DNA of 30,242 bases from Syntrophaceae bacterium UBA6112 (GCA_002423465.1 DIWG01000018.1:83763-114004); one strand, 5' to 3'. Shown: positions 17,816 to 25,732, counted from the stretch's first letter. A program made the numbers and translations. Notes: generated by a model not told the origin, from the letters alone.

Positions 17816-18694
17816 ATGTTCATGGTCATCTACGGCAAGCTCGCCCTGACCGCAATCTTCTGGGGCGGCACCTTCGTGGCGGCCCGGGTCGTCGCCCAGG
17901 ACATGGGTCCCTTCACCGCATCATTTCTACGATTTTTCGCGGCTTCCCTCTTTCTGATCGCCCTGATCCTCCGGAAGGAAGGACGACTCCCCCGCTTGCG
18001 GCGGCATCAAATTATTCCGGCCATCCTCCTCGGAATGACCGGTGTCTTTGCCTACAACGTTTTCTTTTTCCTCGGGATGAAAACCATCACCGCCGGCAGG
18101 GCCTCGCTCATCGTAGCCTCCAATCCGGTCTTCATCTCCCTGCTGTCCGCTATGCTGTTCCGGGAAAGACTGCATTCGGGCAAGATTGCCGGGATCATCC
18201 TCTGTCTCAGCGGCGCCGTCCTTGTCATCTCCCGGGGAAACCCCGTTGCGCTCTTTACCGGTGGTGTGGGCTGGGGAGAATTGTATATCACGGGCTGCGT
18301 CGCAAGCTGGGTCTCCTACACCCTGATCGGTAAGGCGATCATGAAGGATTTCACGCCGCTTGCGGCGGTCACCTGCTCCTGCCTGATCGGCGCGGTCGCC
18401 TTGCTTCCCCCGGCCCTTCTCGAAAACATCACGGGACTTGCAGGTGGTTTCAGCCTGGCGGACTGGACGGGGATCCTCTATCTCGCCTTCTTTGGGACGG
18501 TCCTCGGCTTTCTCTGGTACTATGAAGGCATCCAGGCGGTCGGCCCCTCCCGGGCCTCTGTCTTCATCAACCTCGTCCCGGTCAGCGGCGTCTTTCTGGG
18601 ATGGCTGATCCTCGGCGAGGTCATCAACTTTTCCCTGCTGGCCGGAGCGGCGTTGGTGGTCGGCGGTGTCTATTGGACCAACCGCCCCCGCTGA
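17816..18694 (+). CDS. EamA/DMT family transporter
   Basis: Drug/metabolite transporter superfamily member, an inner-membrane exporter of small metabolites or amino acids; the substrate cannot be told. The 292-residue product has ten hydrophobic helices in two EamA repeats. The first starts LALTAIFWGGTFVAARVV and contains FLRFFAASLFLIAL. The second contains ASWVSYTLIGKAI, and the C-terminal end is VFINLVPVSGVFLGWLILGE, a common DMT signature. I chose ATG 17816 because AAGGA at 17806-17810 is five bases away and the first helix follows directly. ATG 17822 is also possible. The upstream in-frame ATG 17702 would add 38 residues of unlikely coding sequence. Confidence 0.9.
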   Translation: MFMVIYGKLALTAIFWGGTFVAARVVAQDMGPFTASFLRFFAASLFLIALILRKEGRLPRLRRHQIIPAILLGMTGVFAYNVFFFLGMKTITAGRASLIVASNPVFISLLSAMLFRERLHSGKIAGIILCLSGAVLVISRGNPVALFTGGVGWGELYITGCVASWVSYTLIGKAIMKDFTPLAAVTCSCLIGAVALLPPALLENITGLAGGFSLADWTGILYLAFFGTVLGFLWYYEGIQAVGPSRASVFINLVPVSGVFLGWLILGEVINFSLLAGAALVVGGVYWTNRPR

Positions 18695-18771
18695 GGCGCC
18701 GGAGCGACTGCAGCAAGAAGACCTTCCGCATCCACCCGGAGGAGGACCACATCCAAGCCGCACGAAAGGTA

Positions 18772-18800
18772 TTGACAGCCCTCGTGAAGGTGTATAAAAA
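18772..18800 (+). promoter_or_regulatory. Candidate sigma-70 promoter for the 18877 gene
   Basis: TTGACA at 18772-18777 is a perfect -35 box. TATAAA at 18793-18798 (15-base spacer) or TAAAAA at 18795-18800 (17-base spacer) can serve as -10. It lies about 80 bases before the start of the next gene and after the EamA stop, so that gene likely has its own transcript. A weak hairpin (CCCAC/TGGGG near 18822-18834) lies in the leader. Confidence 0.6.
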
Positions 18801-18876
18801 TAGGTTAAACGTGAGTGCCCCTCCCACAGGTGGGGTATTCTGCGAGAGAATCTTTTAAAAGGGAGGTTGGAAAATC

Positions 18877-19704
18877 ATGCAGGCATTGTTTACATTGACA
18901 TCTTCGGAATCCAAAAGGCTGCTGGGCAAGGCCGTCGCAGCGATGCCCGAGGTGCAGCATGCGAAAAAAAACGGTTATCTGGTCATCGGCCGGGGTTCGA
19001 CCAACGCCTTCATCCTGGAAGAACTCCTGAACATCAAAATGGACAAGGAGCTATACGCAGCCGGTCAGGTGATCAAGGGGGTGTTTTGCATGCTGCCTGC
19101 GGGGCTGAGAGCGAAACCCATCACCCTGCACAAAGGCGAGATCCTGAATGTGGAACCGGGTGCCGCCATCGACAAGCTGACCCCCGGCGATGTGCTGATC
19201 AAAGGGGCCAACGCCGTCGACCCTTTCGGCAATGTCGGCGTGGTCATGGCGGGTCCGGGAGGCGGGACGATGGGTCAGTTCTACATGGCCCTGAAGGCCC
19301 AAGGGGTCACGACGATCTATCCGGTCGGCCTGGAAAAGCTGATCCCGTCCGTCGAGGAGGCGGCCCGCTACGGCGGGAAAATGCTACTGGGCCGGACCAT
19401 CGGCTGCCGGGTGGGGATGGCCCTGGTCGCGGACGGCCGGATCGTGACGGAAATCGAGGCGATCGAAATCCTTTTCGATCTGAAGGCCGTCCCTTACGCC
19501 GCCGGCGGCTGGGGTGGGGCGGAAGGCTCCGTGACGCTGATCGTCGACGGGGAGGAGGAGGATGTGAACCGCTGCCTCGACTTTATCGAGGGGATCAAGG
19601 GGGAACCGCCCCTGCCCGCGGCCAAGGGACCCTGCAAAGGCTGCGGCGCCCCGTGCAGCTTTGACGGGAAGGAAGCGGAAGAACTGCCGGCCTATCTGAG
19701 ATAA
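18877..19704 (+). CDS. Conserved protein of unknown function with C-terminal CxxCxxxC cluster
   Basis: I do not recognise a named family for this 275-residue product. It is soluble, with no signal peptide or membrane helix. Visible features are an early alpha/beta phrase YLVIGRGSTNAFILEELL (34-51), a loop GDVLIKGANAVDP, a glycine-rich AGPGGGTMGQFYMAL around residue 126-140, and ARYGGKMLLGRTIGCRVGMALV. A compact IVDGEEEDVNRCLDFIEGIKG helix-strand end follows, and then the cysteine cluster CKGCGAPC (about 251-258), suited to zinc or an Fe-S cluster. The glycine loops suggest binding of a nucleotide or sugar phosphate, which is inference. ATG 18877 follows GGGAGG at about 18861-18866. A strong -35 box upstream and the intergenic palindrome downstream suggest a single-gene unit. 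Confidence 0.7.
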   Translation: MQALFTLTSSESKRLLGKAVAAMPEVQHAKKNGYLVIGRGSTNAFILEELLNIKMDKELYAAGQVIKGVFCMLPAGLRAKPITLHKGEILNVEPGAAIDKLTPGDVLIKGANAVDPFGNVGVVMAGPGGGTMGQFYMALKAQGVTTIYPVGLEKLIPSVEEAARYGGKMLLGRTIGCRVGMALVADGRIVTEIEAIEILFDLKAVPYAAGGWGGAEGSVTLIVDGEEEDVNRCLDFIEGIKGEPPLPAAKGPCKGCGAPCSFDGKEAEELPAYLR

Positions 19705-19711
19705 TCGGGCC

Positions 19712-19740
19712 TGGGGACACCTTGCGGCAAGGTGTCCCCA
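19712..19740. repeat. Perfect 14-bp inverted repeat (GGGGACA type)
   Basis: TGGGGACACCTTGC (19712-19725) and GCAAGGTGTCCCCA (19727-19740) are exact reverse complements around a single G. It lies directly after the stop of the unknown-function gene and before exonuclease III. It could act as a terminator stem, but no T run follows. The GGGGACA end is shared with the palindrome at 4528-4552. Confidence 0.85.
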
Positions 19741-19755
19741 CATGTCTCCGGAACA

Positions 19756-20571
19756 ATGGAAACCCGTATGATGAAATCCTTCCGGATCGCGACCTACAAC
19801 GTCAATTCCATCCGGAGCCGCCTCCATATCGTTCTCCCGTGGCTCCGGGAGCATCGTCCCGACGTCTTCTGCATGCAGGAAACGAAGGTGGAGGACGACC
19901 TCTTTCCCGCTGCGGCGTTCGCCGCTGAGGGCTATCAGGTGATCTTCCGGGGGGCGAAGCAGTACAACGGCGTCGCGATCGCCTCCCGGGAAACGCCGGA
20001 GACGGTCCGATACGGCCTTGAGGATGGCGGTCCGGCAGACGGAGACCGCCTGATCGCCGCTGTCTTTTCGGGCATCACCGTCGTCAATACCTACCTCCCC
20101 CAGGGGCGGGAGAAGGAAACGCCTCATTTCGCCTACAAGCTCGAATGGTTCCGGCGACTGCGAAACTTCCTGGACCGTTCCAGCTCCCCTGCGACACCGC
20201 TGATCTGGTGCGGCGATCTCAACGTCGCCCCGGAGGGGATCGACGTCCACGATCCCAAAAGTCTTCTCGGCCATGTCTGCTTTACGCCGGAGGTCTGGGA
20301 GGCCTTTGCCGCCGTCCGGTCATGGGGTCTCGAAGACCTGTTCCGCCGGCGCCATCCGGGGGAGCCGGGCCGCTACACCTTCTTCGATTACCGGGTCCCC
20401 TCCGCGGTGAAGCGCGGGCTCGGCTGGAGGATCGACCACATTCTCGCCACGCCGCCGCTTGCCGCCCGCTGTCTCTCCTGCGAAATCGATCTCGGCCCGC
20501 GTCTCGCCGAAAAGCCCTCCGATCATACAATCCTCACGGCCGACTTTACCGGTGGATGGGAAACCCCTTGA
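19756..20571 (+). CDS. xth: Exodeoxyribonuclease III
   Basis: Exonuclease III-type AP endonuclease for base-excision repair. The product, about 271 residues from this start, shows the family motifs in order: ATYNVNSIRSR (N-terminal Asn), MQETKVEDD (metal-binding Glu), NTYLPQGREK (Tyr), WCGDLNVAPEGIDVHDP (Asp and Asn of the active site), RIDHILAT and the final SDHTILTADF (catalytic Asp-His). Length fits the family. The start is unsure: ATG 19756, 19768 and 19771 are all in frame, and none has a strong ribosome site. A GTG at 19732 lies in the palindrome and is unlikely. The stop overlaps the next gene by 16 bases, so the two are probably co-transcribed. Confidence 0.94.
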   Translation: METRMMKSFRIATYNVNSIRSRLHIVLPWLREHRPDVFCMQETKVEDDLFPAAAFAAEGYQVIFRGAKQYNGVAIASRETPETVRYGLEDGGPADGDRLIAAVFSGITVVNTYLPQGREKETPHFAYKLEWFRRLRNFLDRSSSPATPLIWCGDLNVAPEGIDVHDPKSLLGHVCFTPEVWEAFAAVRSWGLEDLFRRRHPGEPGRYTFFDYRVPSAVKRGLGWRIDHILATPPLAARCLSCEIDLGPRLAEKPSDHTILTADFTGGWETP

Positions 20572-21113
20572 ACGATCCGGATATTCTGAAAACCAATGAC
20601 GAGATCGCCCGGAAATTCGAGAAAATCGAGGCGGATATCCTCCTCTGTCATCGAATCGAAGAACTTTTCGAAAGGCTGCTTTCGGGGAGCGAGGAGGCGT
20701 TCGGAATCCCTTTCGTCTGGCTCTCCCTCCTCCGCAGGCCGGAGACGGAGATGCTCCGCAAGCTCCTGGGAAAATCCGATATCCTGCGAGACCGGATCAA
20801 CATCATGGCGCCGGCGCCTTTTCTCGAAATTGTCCCGGATTTCACGCATCCGCTCCTTGTGAGCGGGGATCTCCGACCCTTTTTCCGTCTGATGCCGCCC
20901 AACGTGAAGTACTTCCTCCGCTCTCTGGCCATCGCCCCCCTCACCCGCCACGGGGTGTTGATCGGCAGCCTCAATCACGGGGATGCGTCCCCGGATCGCT
21001 ACCGGCCCGGAATGGACACCACCCTCCTCAACCATCTGTCCGGGACGGTTTCCGAACACCTCTCCCGGCTCCTGCCGCCGGCGGGAAAAAGAACAGCCGG
21101 GAAGAAAACATGA
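20556..21113 (+). CDS. DUF484-like GAF-fold protein
   Basis: The product has about 185 residues. It has an N-terminal helical part (ILKTNDEIARKFEKIEADILL) and then a GAF-like domain with FVWLSLLRRPET near residue 50-61. The end, RSLAIAPLTRHGVLIGSLNHGDASPDRYRPGMDTTLLNHLSGTV, is very like the DUF484 pattern of a regular alpha/beta end with S-x-D-x-x-R-F/Y-x-P-x-M. The role is unknown; GAF folds often sense small ligands. ATG 20556 lies 16 bases before the end of xth, so translation may be coupled. The frame is open further upstream, but it would run inside xth and is rejected. Confidence 0.75.
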   Translation: MGNPLNDPDILKTNDEIARKFEKIEADILLCHRIEELFERLLSGSEEAFGIPFVWLSLLRRPETEMLRKLLGKSDILRDRINIMAPAPFLEIVPDFTHPLLVSGDLRPFFRLMPPNVKYFLRSLAIAPLTRHGVLIGSLNHGDASPDRYRPGMDTTLLNHLSGTVSEHLSRLLPPAGKRTAGKKT

Positions 21114-21245
21114 ATCCGAATTGTACCCTGCATAATCTACAATCCCATCAAGGAATGAAGCAAGCTTTGGGGAATAGGACCGGAAGAGATTCAAGACAGG
21201 CGATAAACATCGGTGCCGTATTCCACATTTTGAGCCAATACTTCC

Positions 21246-21275
21246 TTGACATACAAGTACTTTGCTGCTTATAGT
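21246..21275 (+). promoter_or_regulatory. Candidate promoter for the patatin-like gene
   Basis: TTGACA at 21246-21251 and TATAGT at 21270-21275 are separated by 18 bases. Both boxes are close to sigma-70 consensus. A transcript starting near 21283 would have a leader of about 115 bases that carries the 24-codon frame at 21323. Confidence 0.65.
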
Positions 21276-21322
21276 CCCTCCGTCAAAAGCAGTATCTCCT
21301 CAAATATTTTATCTATCGAACA

Positions 21323-21397
21323 ATGGAAGACGTGAGTTATTTCACCGATGAGCAGGGTAATTATCTGGTGTTGACAAAGAATCTATGGGCAGGCTGA
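21323..21397 (+). CDS. 24-codon upstream reading frame overlapping the patatin-like gene
   Basis: ATG 21323 opens a frame that reads MEDVSYFTDEQGNYLVLTKN and ends LWAG, with stop TGA at 21395-21397. This stop overlaps ATG 21397 of the next gene as TGATG, a layout typical of translational coupling. The peptide has natural-looking composition. It could be a leader peptide or the preserved N-terminus of a lost gene. No clear ribosome site precedes it. Confidence 0.4.
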   Translation: MEDVSYFTDEQGNYLVLTKNLWAG

Positions 21398-22248
21398 TGG
21401 CAAAGGAACAAAAAAAAGTTGCACTGGTGATTGGTTCGGGAAGCGTGAAATGCGCGGCGGCGATTGGCCTGCACAAGGCGCTGGTCCGTGAGGGCATCGA
21501 CGTGGAGATGGTTGTCGGCTGCAGCGGCGGCGCGCTGTACGCGGCCTTCATTGCGCTTGGACACTCTCCCGAGGAATCGCAGGAGCTGAGCATGCGCCTG
21601 TGGACGCGCGACGTGACGGCAAAACACAGCTCCCGTTCCCCCTGGCAGATTCTCATGCCCAGGCTCTTCGGATTCAACGAGAACTTCGGCACCGTGGACG
21701 ACACCCTGGTGATGGAACGCTTTCGGGCGGCCTTCGGGAACCGGAGACTGGAAGAGACAAAAATTCCGCTTTATGTGACCGCAACCGATTTCGAGTGCGG
21801 TGACCAGGTGGTCCTGACGCAGGGCAAGCTGGTGGATGCCCTGCGCGGCAGCATCGCCATTCCGTACATTTTCAAAGCGCACCGCGTTGACGGGAAACTT
21901 CTGGTGGACGGATACCTGAGCGACCCGATGCCGGTCGGCGTGGCCATCAGGGAGGGGGCCAACGTCATCCTGGCGATGGGGTTCGAGAGTCCCTTTCAAG
22001 AAAATATCGATTCGTTGATGCGCTACACCTTTCAGGTCAGCAGCATCATGTCCAACAATCTCCTGAAATCAAATTTCGCCTTTCACCAGCTTGCCCACCA
22101 CAGCGAAGTGATTCCCATCTTGCCAAAATTCAATCAGCGGATTAGGCTGTTCGATACCGACAAGATCCCTTACATCATCGAGGAAGGCAAGCGGGCCGCA
22201 GAAGAGCAGATGCCCTATCTTAAAAAATTGCTCGAGACTGGTTCTTGA
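21397..22248 (+). CDS. Patatin-like phospholipase family protein
   Basis: Patatin-like (RssA/NTE type) serine hydrolase, probably cytoplasmic and acting on lipids or acyl esters. The product, 283 residues from this start, has an oxyanion region LVIGSGSVKCAAAIGL, the nucleophile elbow GCSGG (Ser at residue 43) and the second dyad residue in VDGY (Asp at residue 171), so the Ser-Asp pair is intact. The usual GGGG oxyanion loop is GSGS here, which also occurs in the family. ATG 21385 lies four codons upstream and in frame, but has no ribosome site. ATG 21397 has a short AGG and overlaps the upstream frame stop. A terminator follows nine bases after the stop. Confidence 0.9.
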   Translation: MAKEQKKVALVIGSGSVKCAAAIGLHKALVREGIDVEMVVGCSGGALYAAFIALGHSPEESQELSMRLWTRDVTAKHSSRSPWQILMPRLFGFNENFGTVDDTLVMERFRAAFGNRRLEETKIPLYVTATDFECGDQVVLTQGKLVDALRGSIAIPYIFKAHRVDGKLLVDGYLSDPMPVGVAIREGANVILAMGFESPFQENIDSLMRYTFQVSSIMSNNLLKSNFAFHQLAHHSEVIPILPKFNQRIRLFDTDKIPYIIEEGKRAAEEQMPYLKKLLETGS

Positions 22249-22256
22249 TTCCTTTG

Positions 22257-22282
22257 TCTGCGCCCTACTGCGCAGATTTTTT
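22257..22282 (+). terminator. Rho-independent terminator after the patatin-like gene
   Basis: TCTGCGC (22257-22263) pairs perfectly with GCGCAGA (22270-22276) around the loop CCTACT, followed by six T residues (22277-22282). It ends the plus-strand unit before the convergent pncB gene. Confidence 0.9.
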
Positions 22283-22411
22283 AGGATGCATCACGTGTCA
22301 CTCCGCCGCGAGTTAACCGATTATCACTCCTGCGTGGAAGACTATCTTGAAATCTTTGTCGGGATCTATTGCGAGTTTTTCGGATGGAGGGAGAATAGCC
22401 GACAGAACGCC

Positions 22412-23749
22412 TTATGAAATGGCTGCGGCTGTTTCTTCCTGCAGGCGCAGGAGGATGGAAGATATCCGGACGGGACAGGAAGGATCCATTGAGAGGTTTT
22501 TCAGGGACTCCGGGAGCGTTTTGTACTGTTCTTTCGTGTATGCGGCGATGTCCTTCAAGCTGGAGGCCGGCGAAAGGCGGACGCCCTTTTCCATCACCTT
22601 TCCGATCAGGGGAACGCCCTCCTGCGGGTCGTTTTCCACCGTGAGGGTGTCTCCACTCATGACGCCGTTGTCGAACCGGCGGAAAACCTGCTTGCGTCCC
22701 GGCATGGTGGCTTTTCCCCGGGATTTTTTCATGCGCGGTTTACCGGCATACTCCATCAGTTTATAGGCGCACTCCAGATAGGGCGCGTCTTCGGAGGTGT
22801 CGAGCTTCGTTCCCACGCCGAAGCCATCAATGGGCGCCCCCTGGGACAGAAGATCGCGGATGGCGTATTCATCGATATTTCCGCTGACAAAGATATGGAC
22901 GTCTTCAAGCCCTTTTCCGTCAAGGACTTTCCGAACCTCCTTCGATAAGCCGAGAATGTCTCCGCTGTCTATCCTGACGGCCCGTGTCGCTATGCCTTCT
23001 TTCCGAAGGGCCAGGGCGGCGTCCGCGGCGCGATGGGCGCCCCTGATCGTATCATAGGTATCGATCAGGAGCGTAACGTTGCCGGGGTTGGCCCTGCCGT
23101 AAGCAATGAAGGCATTTTCCTCTTCCCCGTGGGCTTCAATGTACGAATGGGCCATGGTTCCAAAGAGGGGAATGCCGTAAAGGCATCCGGCGATAACGGT
23201 GGCAGAACCTGCGAAACCTGCAATACAGGACGCCCGGGCTGCCAGGATGCCTGCTTCCGCACCGTGGGCGCGACGAAGACCGAAATCGACAAGGATCACC
23301 TTTTCCCCGGCGGCGATGACGCACCGGGCGGCTTTACTGGCGATGGATGTTTCAAAGTGGAGGAAGTTGATGATCCGTGTTTCGACAAGCTGGGCCAGGG
23401 CTATGGGGGCTTCCACGCGGATCAGGGGTTCGTTCTCGAAAAAAATGGTTCCTTCCGGCATTGCGTATACATCTCCCATGAAGCGGAGGGAACGGAGATA
23501 GTCCAGAAGGCGCTTCGAAAAGCGGTCCGTGGATGCGAGCCAGGCGATCTCTTCGTCGGTGAATGCCAGTCCTTCCAGATAGGACAGGACGGATTCCAGC
23601 CCCGCGGCAACAAGAAAGCCGCGGTTCTTCGGCAGATTGCGGATGTAGAATTCAAAAACGGCCTTTTCTTCCATGCCCTCCCGGAGATACGCCTCCAGCA
23701 TGGTCAATTGGTAGAGGTCCGTCAGAAGGGGGCTGGTCAATGGATTCAT
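22412..23749 (-). CDS. pncB: Nicotinate phosphoribosyltransferase
   Basis: NAPRTase joins nicotinate and phosphoribosyl pyrophosphate to give nicotinate mononucleotide in NAD salvage (Preiss-Handler route). The 445-residue product has the family opening LLTDLYQLTM, then FYIRNLPKNRGFLVAAGLE, the PRPP/nicotinate site region VDFGLRRAHG, GTMAHSYIE (the His position of the family), DTYDTIRGA, RIDSGD, FVSGNIDEY and FGVGTKLDTSEDAPYLECAYKL. The chosen start ATG 23749 is preceded by GAGGA five bases away and lies one base after the pncA stop. The longer in-frame start at 23767 would overlap pncA. The tight pncA-pncB pair turns nicotinamide to NaMN in two steps. Confidence 0.95.
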   Translation of the reverse strand: MNPLTSPLLTDLYQLTMLEAYLREGMEEKAVFEFYIRNLPKNRGFLVAAGLESVLSYLEGLAFTDEEIAWLASTDRFSKRLLDYLRSLRFMGDVYAMPEGTIFFENEPLIRVEAPIALAQLVETRIINFLHFETSIASKAARCVIAAGEKVILVDFGLRRAHGAEAGILAARASCIAGFAGSATVIAGCLYGIPLFGTMAHSYIEAHGEEENAFIAYGRANPGNVTLLIDTYDTIRGAHRAADAALALRKEGIATRAVRIDSGDILGLSKEVRKVLDGKGLEDVHIFVSGNIDEYAIRDLLSQGAPIDGFGVGTKLDTSEDAPYLECAYKLMEYAGKPRMKKSRGKATMPGRKQVFRRFDNGVMSGDTLTVENDPQEGVPLIGKVMEKGVRLSPASSLKDIAAYTKEQYKTLPESLKNLSMDPSCPVRISSILLRLQEETAAAIS

Positions 23750-23750
23750 G

Positions 23751-24371
23751 TCATTCCTCAATGGCATCCGAGGCGATCAGGTGGGCGCCCAAGGCCTCCA
23801 TCTCGGCGAGGGCTTTGCATCCGTCCCCCGGCGTGACATCGACGGCGCAGACCGTGTCCGTCATGACAAAAACCTCAAAACCCTCCTTGCAGGCGTCCCG
23901 AACGGAGTTGATAACACAATAATCCGTCGCGAGACCGCAGAAGAAGATGCGTCTGATTTTTGCTTCCCTGAGAATCTCCGTGAGGGTCCGGCCTCCCTCT
24001 TTGTGCGCGTGCATGGTCGAATACTGTTCGATCTTTCTATGCGTTCCTTTGGAAAGGATCGCGGCGTTGTCGGGGATGTCAAGGCGGGCGGAAAAGGCCG
24101 CATCCTCCGTTTCCTGAATCCCATGGGGCGGCCATGGGCCTCCCTGATCCCTGAAGGAGCAGTGGTCCCACGGATGCCAGTCCCTCGTGAAAAAGACCGG
24201 ATGCGGTCTGCGGCGGAATATCCGGATGACCTTGTTGATGGGGTCGATGATCCTGTCGGCCTTGGCGATACCGAGGGTTCCTCCGGGGAGAAAACAATTT
24301 TGCACATCAACGCATAGCAGAACATCATGTTCTTTGAGGGTCACGGAACGGGGGAGCTGGTTTGCCGTCAT
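23751..24371 (-). CDS. pncA: Nicotinamidase (isochorismatase fold)
   Basis: PncA hydrolyses nicotinamide to nicotinate and ammonia. The 206-residue product has the catalytic Asp22 in LLCVDVQNCFLPGG, the metal-binding Asp64-His66-His70 set in TRDWHPWDH, catalytic Lys108 in LSKGT, and the nucleophile Cys152 in FCGLATDYCV. All key residues are present and the length is typical. ATG 24371 follows GGAGA by six bases on the minus strand; TTG 24374 just before it is less likely. It is the first gene of the pncA-pncB operon, with a good promoter immediately upstream. Confidence 0.95.
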   Translation of the reverse strand: MTANQLPRSVTLKEHDVLLCVDVQNCFLPGGTLGIAKADRIIDPINKVIRIFRRRPHPVFFTRDWHPWDHCSFRDQGGPWPPHGIQETEDAAFSARLDIPDNAAILSKGTHRKIEQYSTMHAHKEGGRTLTEILREAKIRRIFFCGLATDYCVINSVRDACKEGFEVFVMTDTVCAVDVTPGDGCKALAEMEALGAHLIASDAIEE

Positions 24372-24407
24372 CAAATGTCTCCGGATGGGGTATTCATGAC
24401 AATCGTA

Positions 24408-24435
24408 TTATTACATCGGCAACAATATTTGTCAA
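24408..24435 (-). promoter_or_regulatory. Candidate promoter of the pncA-pncB operon
   Basis: On the minus strand TTGACA (24435-24430) is followed after 16 bases by TAATAA (24413-24408), or after 17 bases by AATAAT. This lies about 37 bases before the pncA start and between pncA and the MFS gene stop, so the salvage pair has its own start of transcription. Confidence 0.65.
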
Positions 24436-24475
24436 AGGCATCATTGTGAGATGCAAGGATTGCGGCAAGTTTTTA

Positions 24476-25732
24476 TCAGACCTCCGCATCCGGCTTGTGC
24501 GGTTTCAGGGCGAGGATCAGGAAGGTCACGATCAGCAGGACGGTAAGATTGAGAAGCCAGGCGAATGTGTAGGTTCCGCTGAGGTCATAGACATATCCCG
24601 TTATGATGGGACCCAGGCTGCCGCCGACGGCAATGAAGAAGGTCAGCATGCCGTACGCGGTGCCCAGAATTTGGCGGCCGAAACGGTCTGCCAACAGATA
24701 GGGGATCATCGGCGCCATGGATCCATAACCGAAACCGAACAGGAGGGCGAAGCAGAAAAGAAGCGTGACCGTGTCCGCCATCAACAGGAACATCATTCCG
24801 GTCGCCATGAAAAAGAGGCCGATGGCGGCGGCGTACTTCGCATCCCGGATGCGGTCGCTCAGCCACCCGAAAAAAAACCGGCCCAGAACGCTCGCCAGGC
24901 CGATCATCCCCAGGGATGAGGCCGCAGCGATCCGGTCGATGTACCGATCCAGGGCATGGGGAACCTGATGAACCATGGCCGACATTTCAGCCATAAATGC
25001 AATGCTGTAACAGACGACCAGAATCCAGAACCGTGAATCCCGAAGGATCTTCCCGAGGGACGGTCCGAGCCGCGGCCCGCCGTCCGACGCCGCATCGCCC
25101 CCCCGGTCCATTCCCCCACCCCCGTCCGGCAGCAGGCCGTAATCCTCCGGCCGGGTCTTCCCCATGAACCATTGGGAGAGAATCACCCCAATCGCCAAAA
25201 CGATTCCGCCCAGGCCGAGGAACCCGACCCGCCAACCATAAACCTTGACGACCCAGCCGGCCAGGGGCGCCAGGACCATCGTTGCAACGCCGATGCCGAT
25301 AGAGGCGGCGCCGATGGCCACCCCCCTCTTCCGGATAAACCATTTTCCAACCGAGGAGTTGCAGACGACGGCGCCGAAACAGGCGCTGCCGAACCCGCCG
25401 AAGAGTCCGTAGGTAATGTAGAATTGCCATGGTTCATGGACAAAGGGGGTCAGAAAAAGGCCGATGGCCACCAGGGCGGACCCCGCGGTGATCAACCAAC
25501 GGGGGGCGATCCGGTCGACCAGGCGGCCGGAAAAGATTCCCCCGATCCCGTACGCCAGAACGAGGATGGACATCCCGGCGGAGATGACCGACCGGGACCA
25601 TTGGTACTCCAGTGCCATCGGCTTGACGAAGACGCCGAAGCTGTAACGCGCCCCGTAATTGATCCCCAGGATCAGAAAGGCTCCCAGCACCACATACCAG
25701 CCCCAGTAGATCCCACTCCGGTTGTCCCCCAT
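24476..25732 (-). CDS. MFS transporter, oxalate/formate antiporter-like
   Basis: The 418-residue product is a 12-helix major facilitator of the OFA/monocarboxylate-transporter type, in the inner membrane. Typical phrases are YWGWYVVLGAFLILGINYGARYSFGVFVKPM, YGIGGIFSGRLVDRIAPR, KWFIRKRGVAIGAASIGIG, the central hydrophilic loop with PEDYGLLPDG, FFFGWLSDRIRDAK and YGMLTFFIAVGGSLGPIITGYVYD. The substrate is probably a carboxylate, which cannot be fixed from sequence. ATG 25732 follows GGAGAGGG closely on the minus strand. It lies about 100 bases upstream of pncA and could be read separately. The helicase gene is divergent across 132 bases, in which a short inverted repeat (AAAGGAT/ATCCTTT, 25808-25832) is the only structure I see. 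Confidence 0.92.
   Translation of the reverse strand: MGDNRSGIYWGWYVVLGAFLILGINYGARYSFGVFVKPMALEYQWSRSVISAGMSILVLAYGIGGIFSGRLVDRIAPRWLITAGSALVAIGLFLTPFVHEPWQFYITYGLFGGFGSACFGAVVCNSSVGKWFIRKRGVAIGAASIGIGVATMVLAPLAGWVVKVYGWRVGFLGLGGIVLAIGVILSQWFMGKTRPEDYGLLPDGGGGMDRGGDAASDGGPRLGPSLGKILRDSRFWILVVCYSIAFMAEMSAMVHQVPHALDRYIDRIAAASSLGMIGLASVLGRFFFGWLSDRIRDAKYAAAIGLFFMATGMMFLLMADTVTLLFCFALLFGFGYGSMAPMIPYLLADRFGRQILGTAYGMLTFFIAVGGSLGPIITGYVYDLSGTYTFAWLLNLTVLLIVTFLILALKPHKPDAEV

Noticed and set aside
21191..21270. Short minus-strand frame ending VKEVLAQNVEYGTDVYRLS
   Set aside because: The composition looks natural, but it is only about 24 codons, has no ribosome site or ATG in frame, and overlaps the candidate patatin promoter. 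It could be a relic but cannot be supported.
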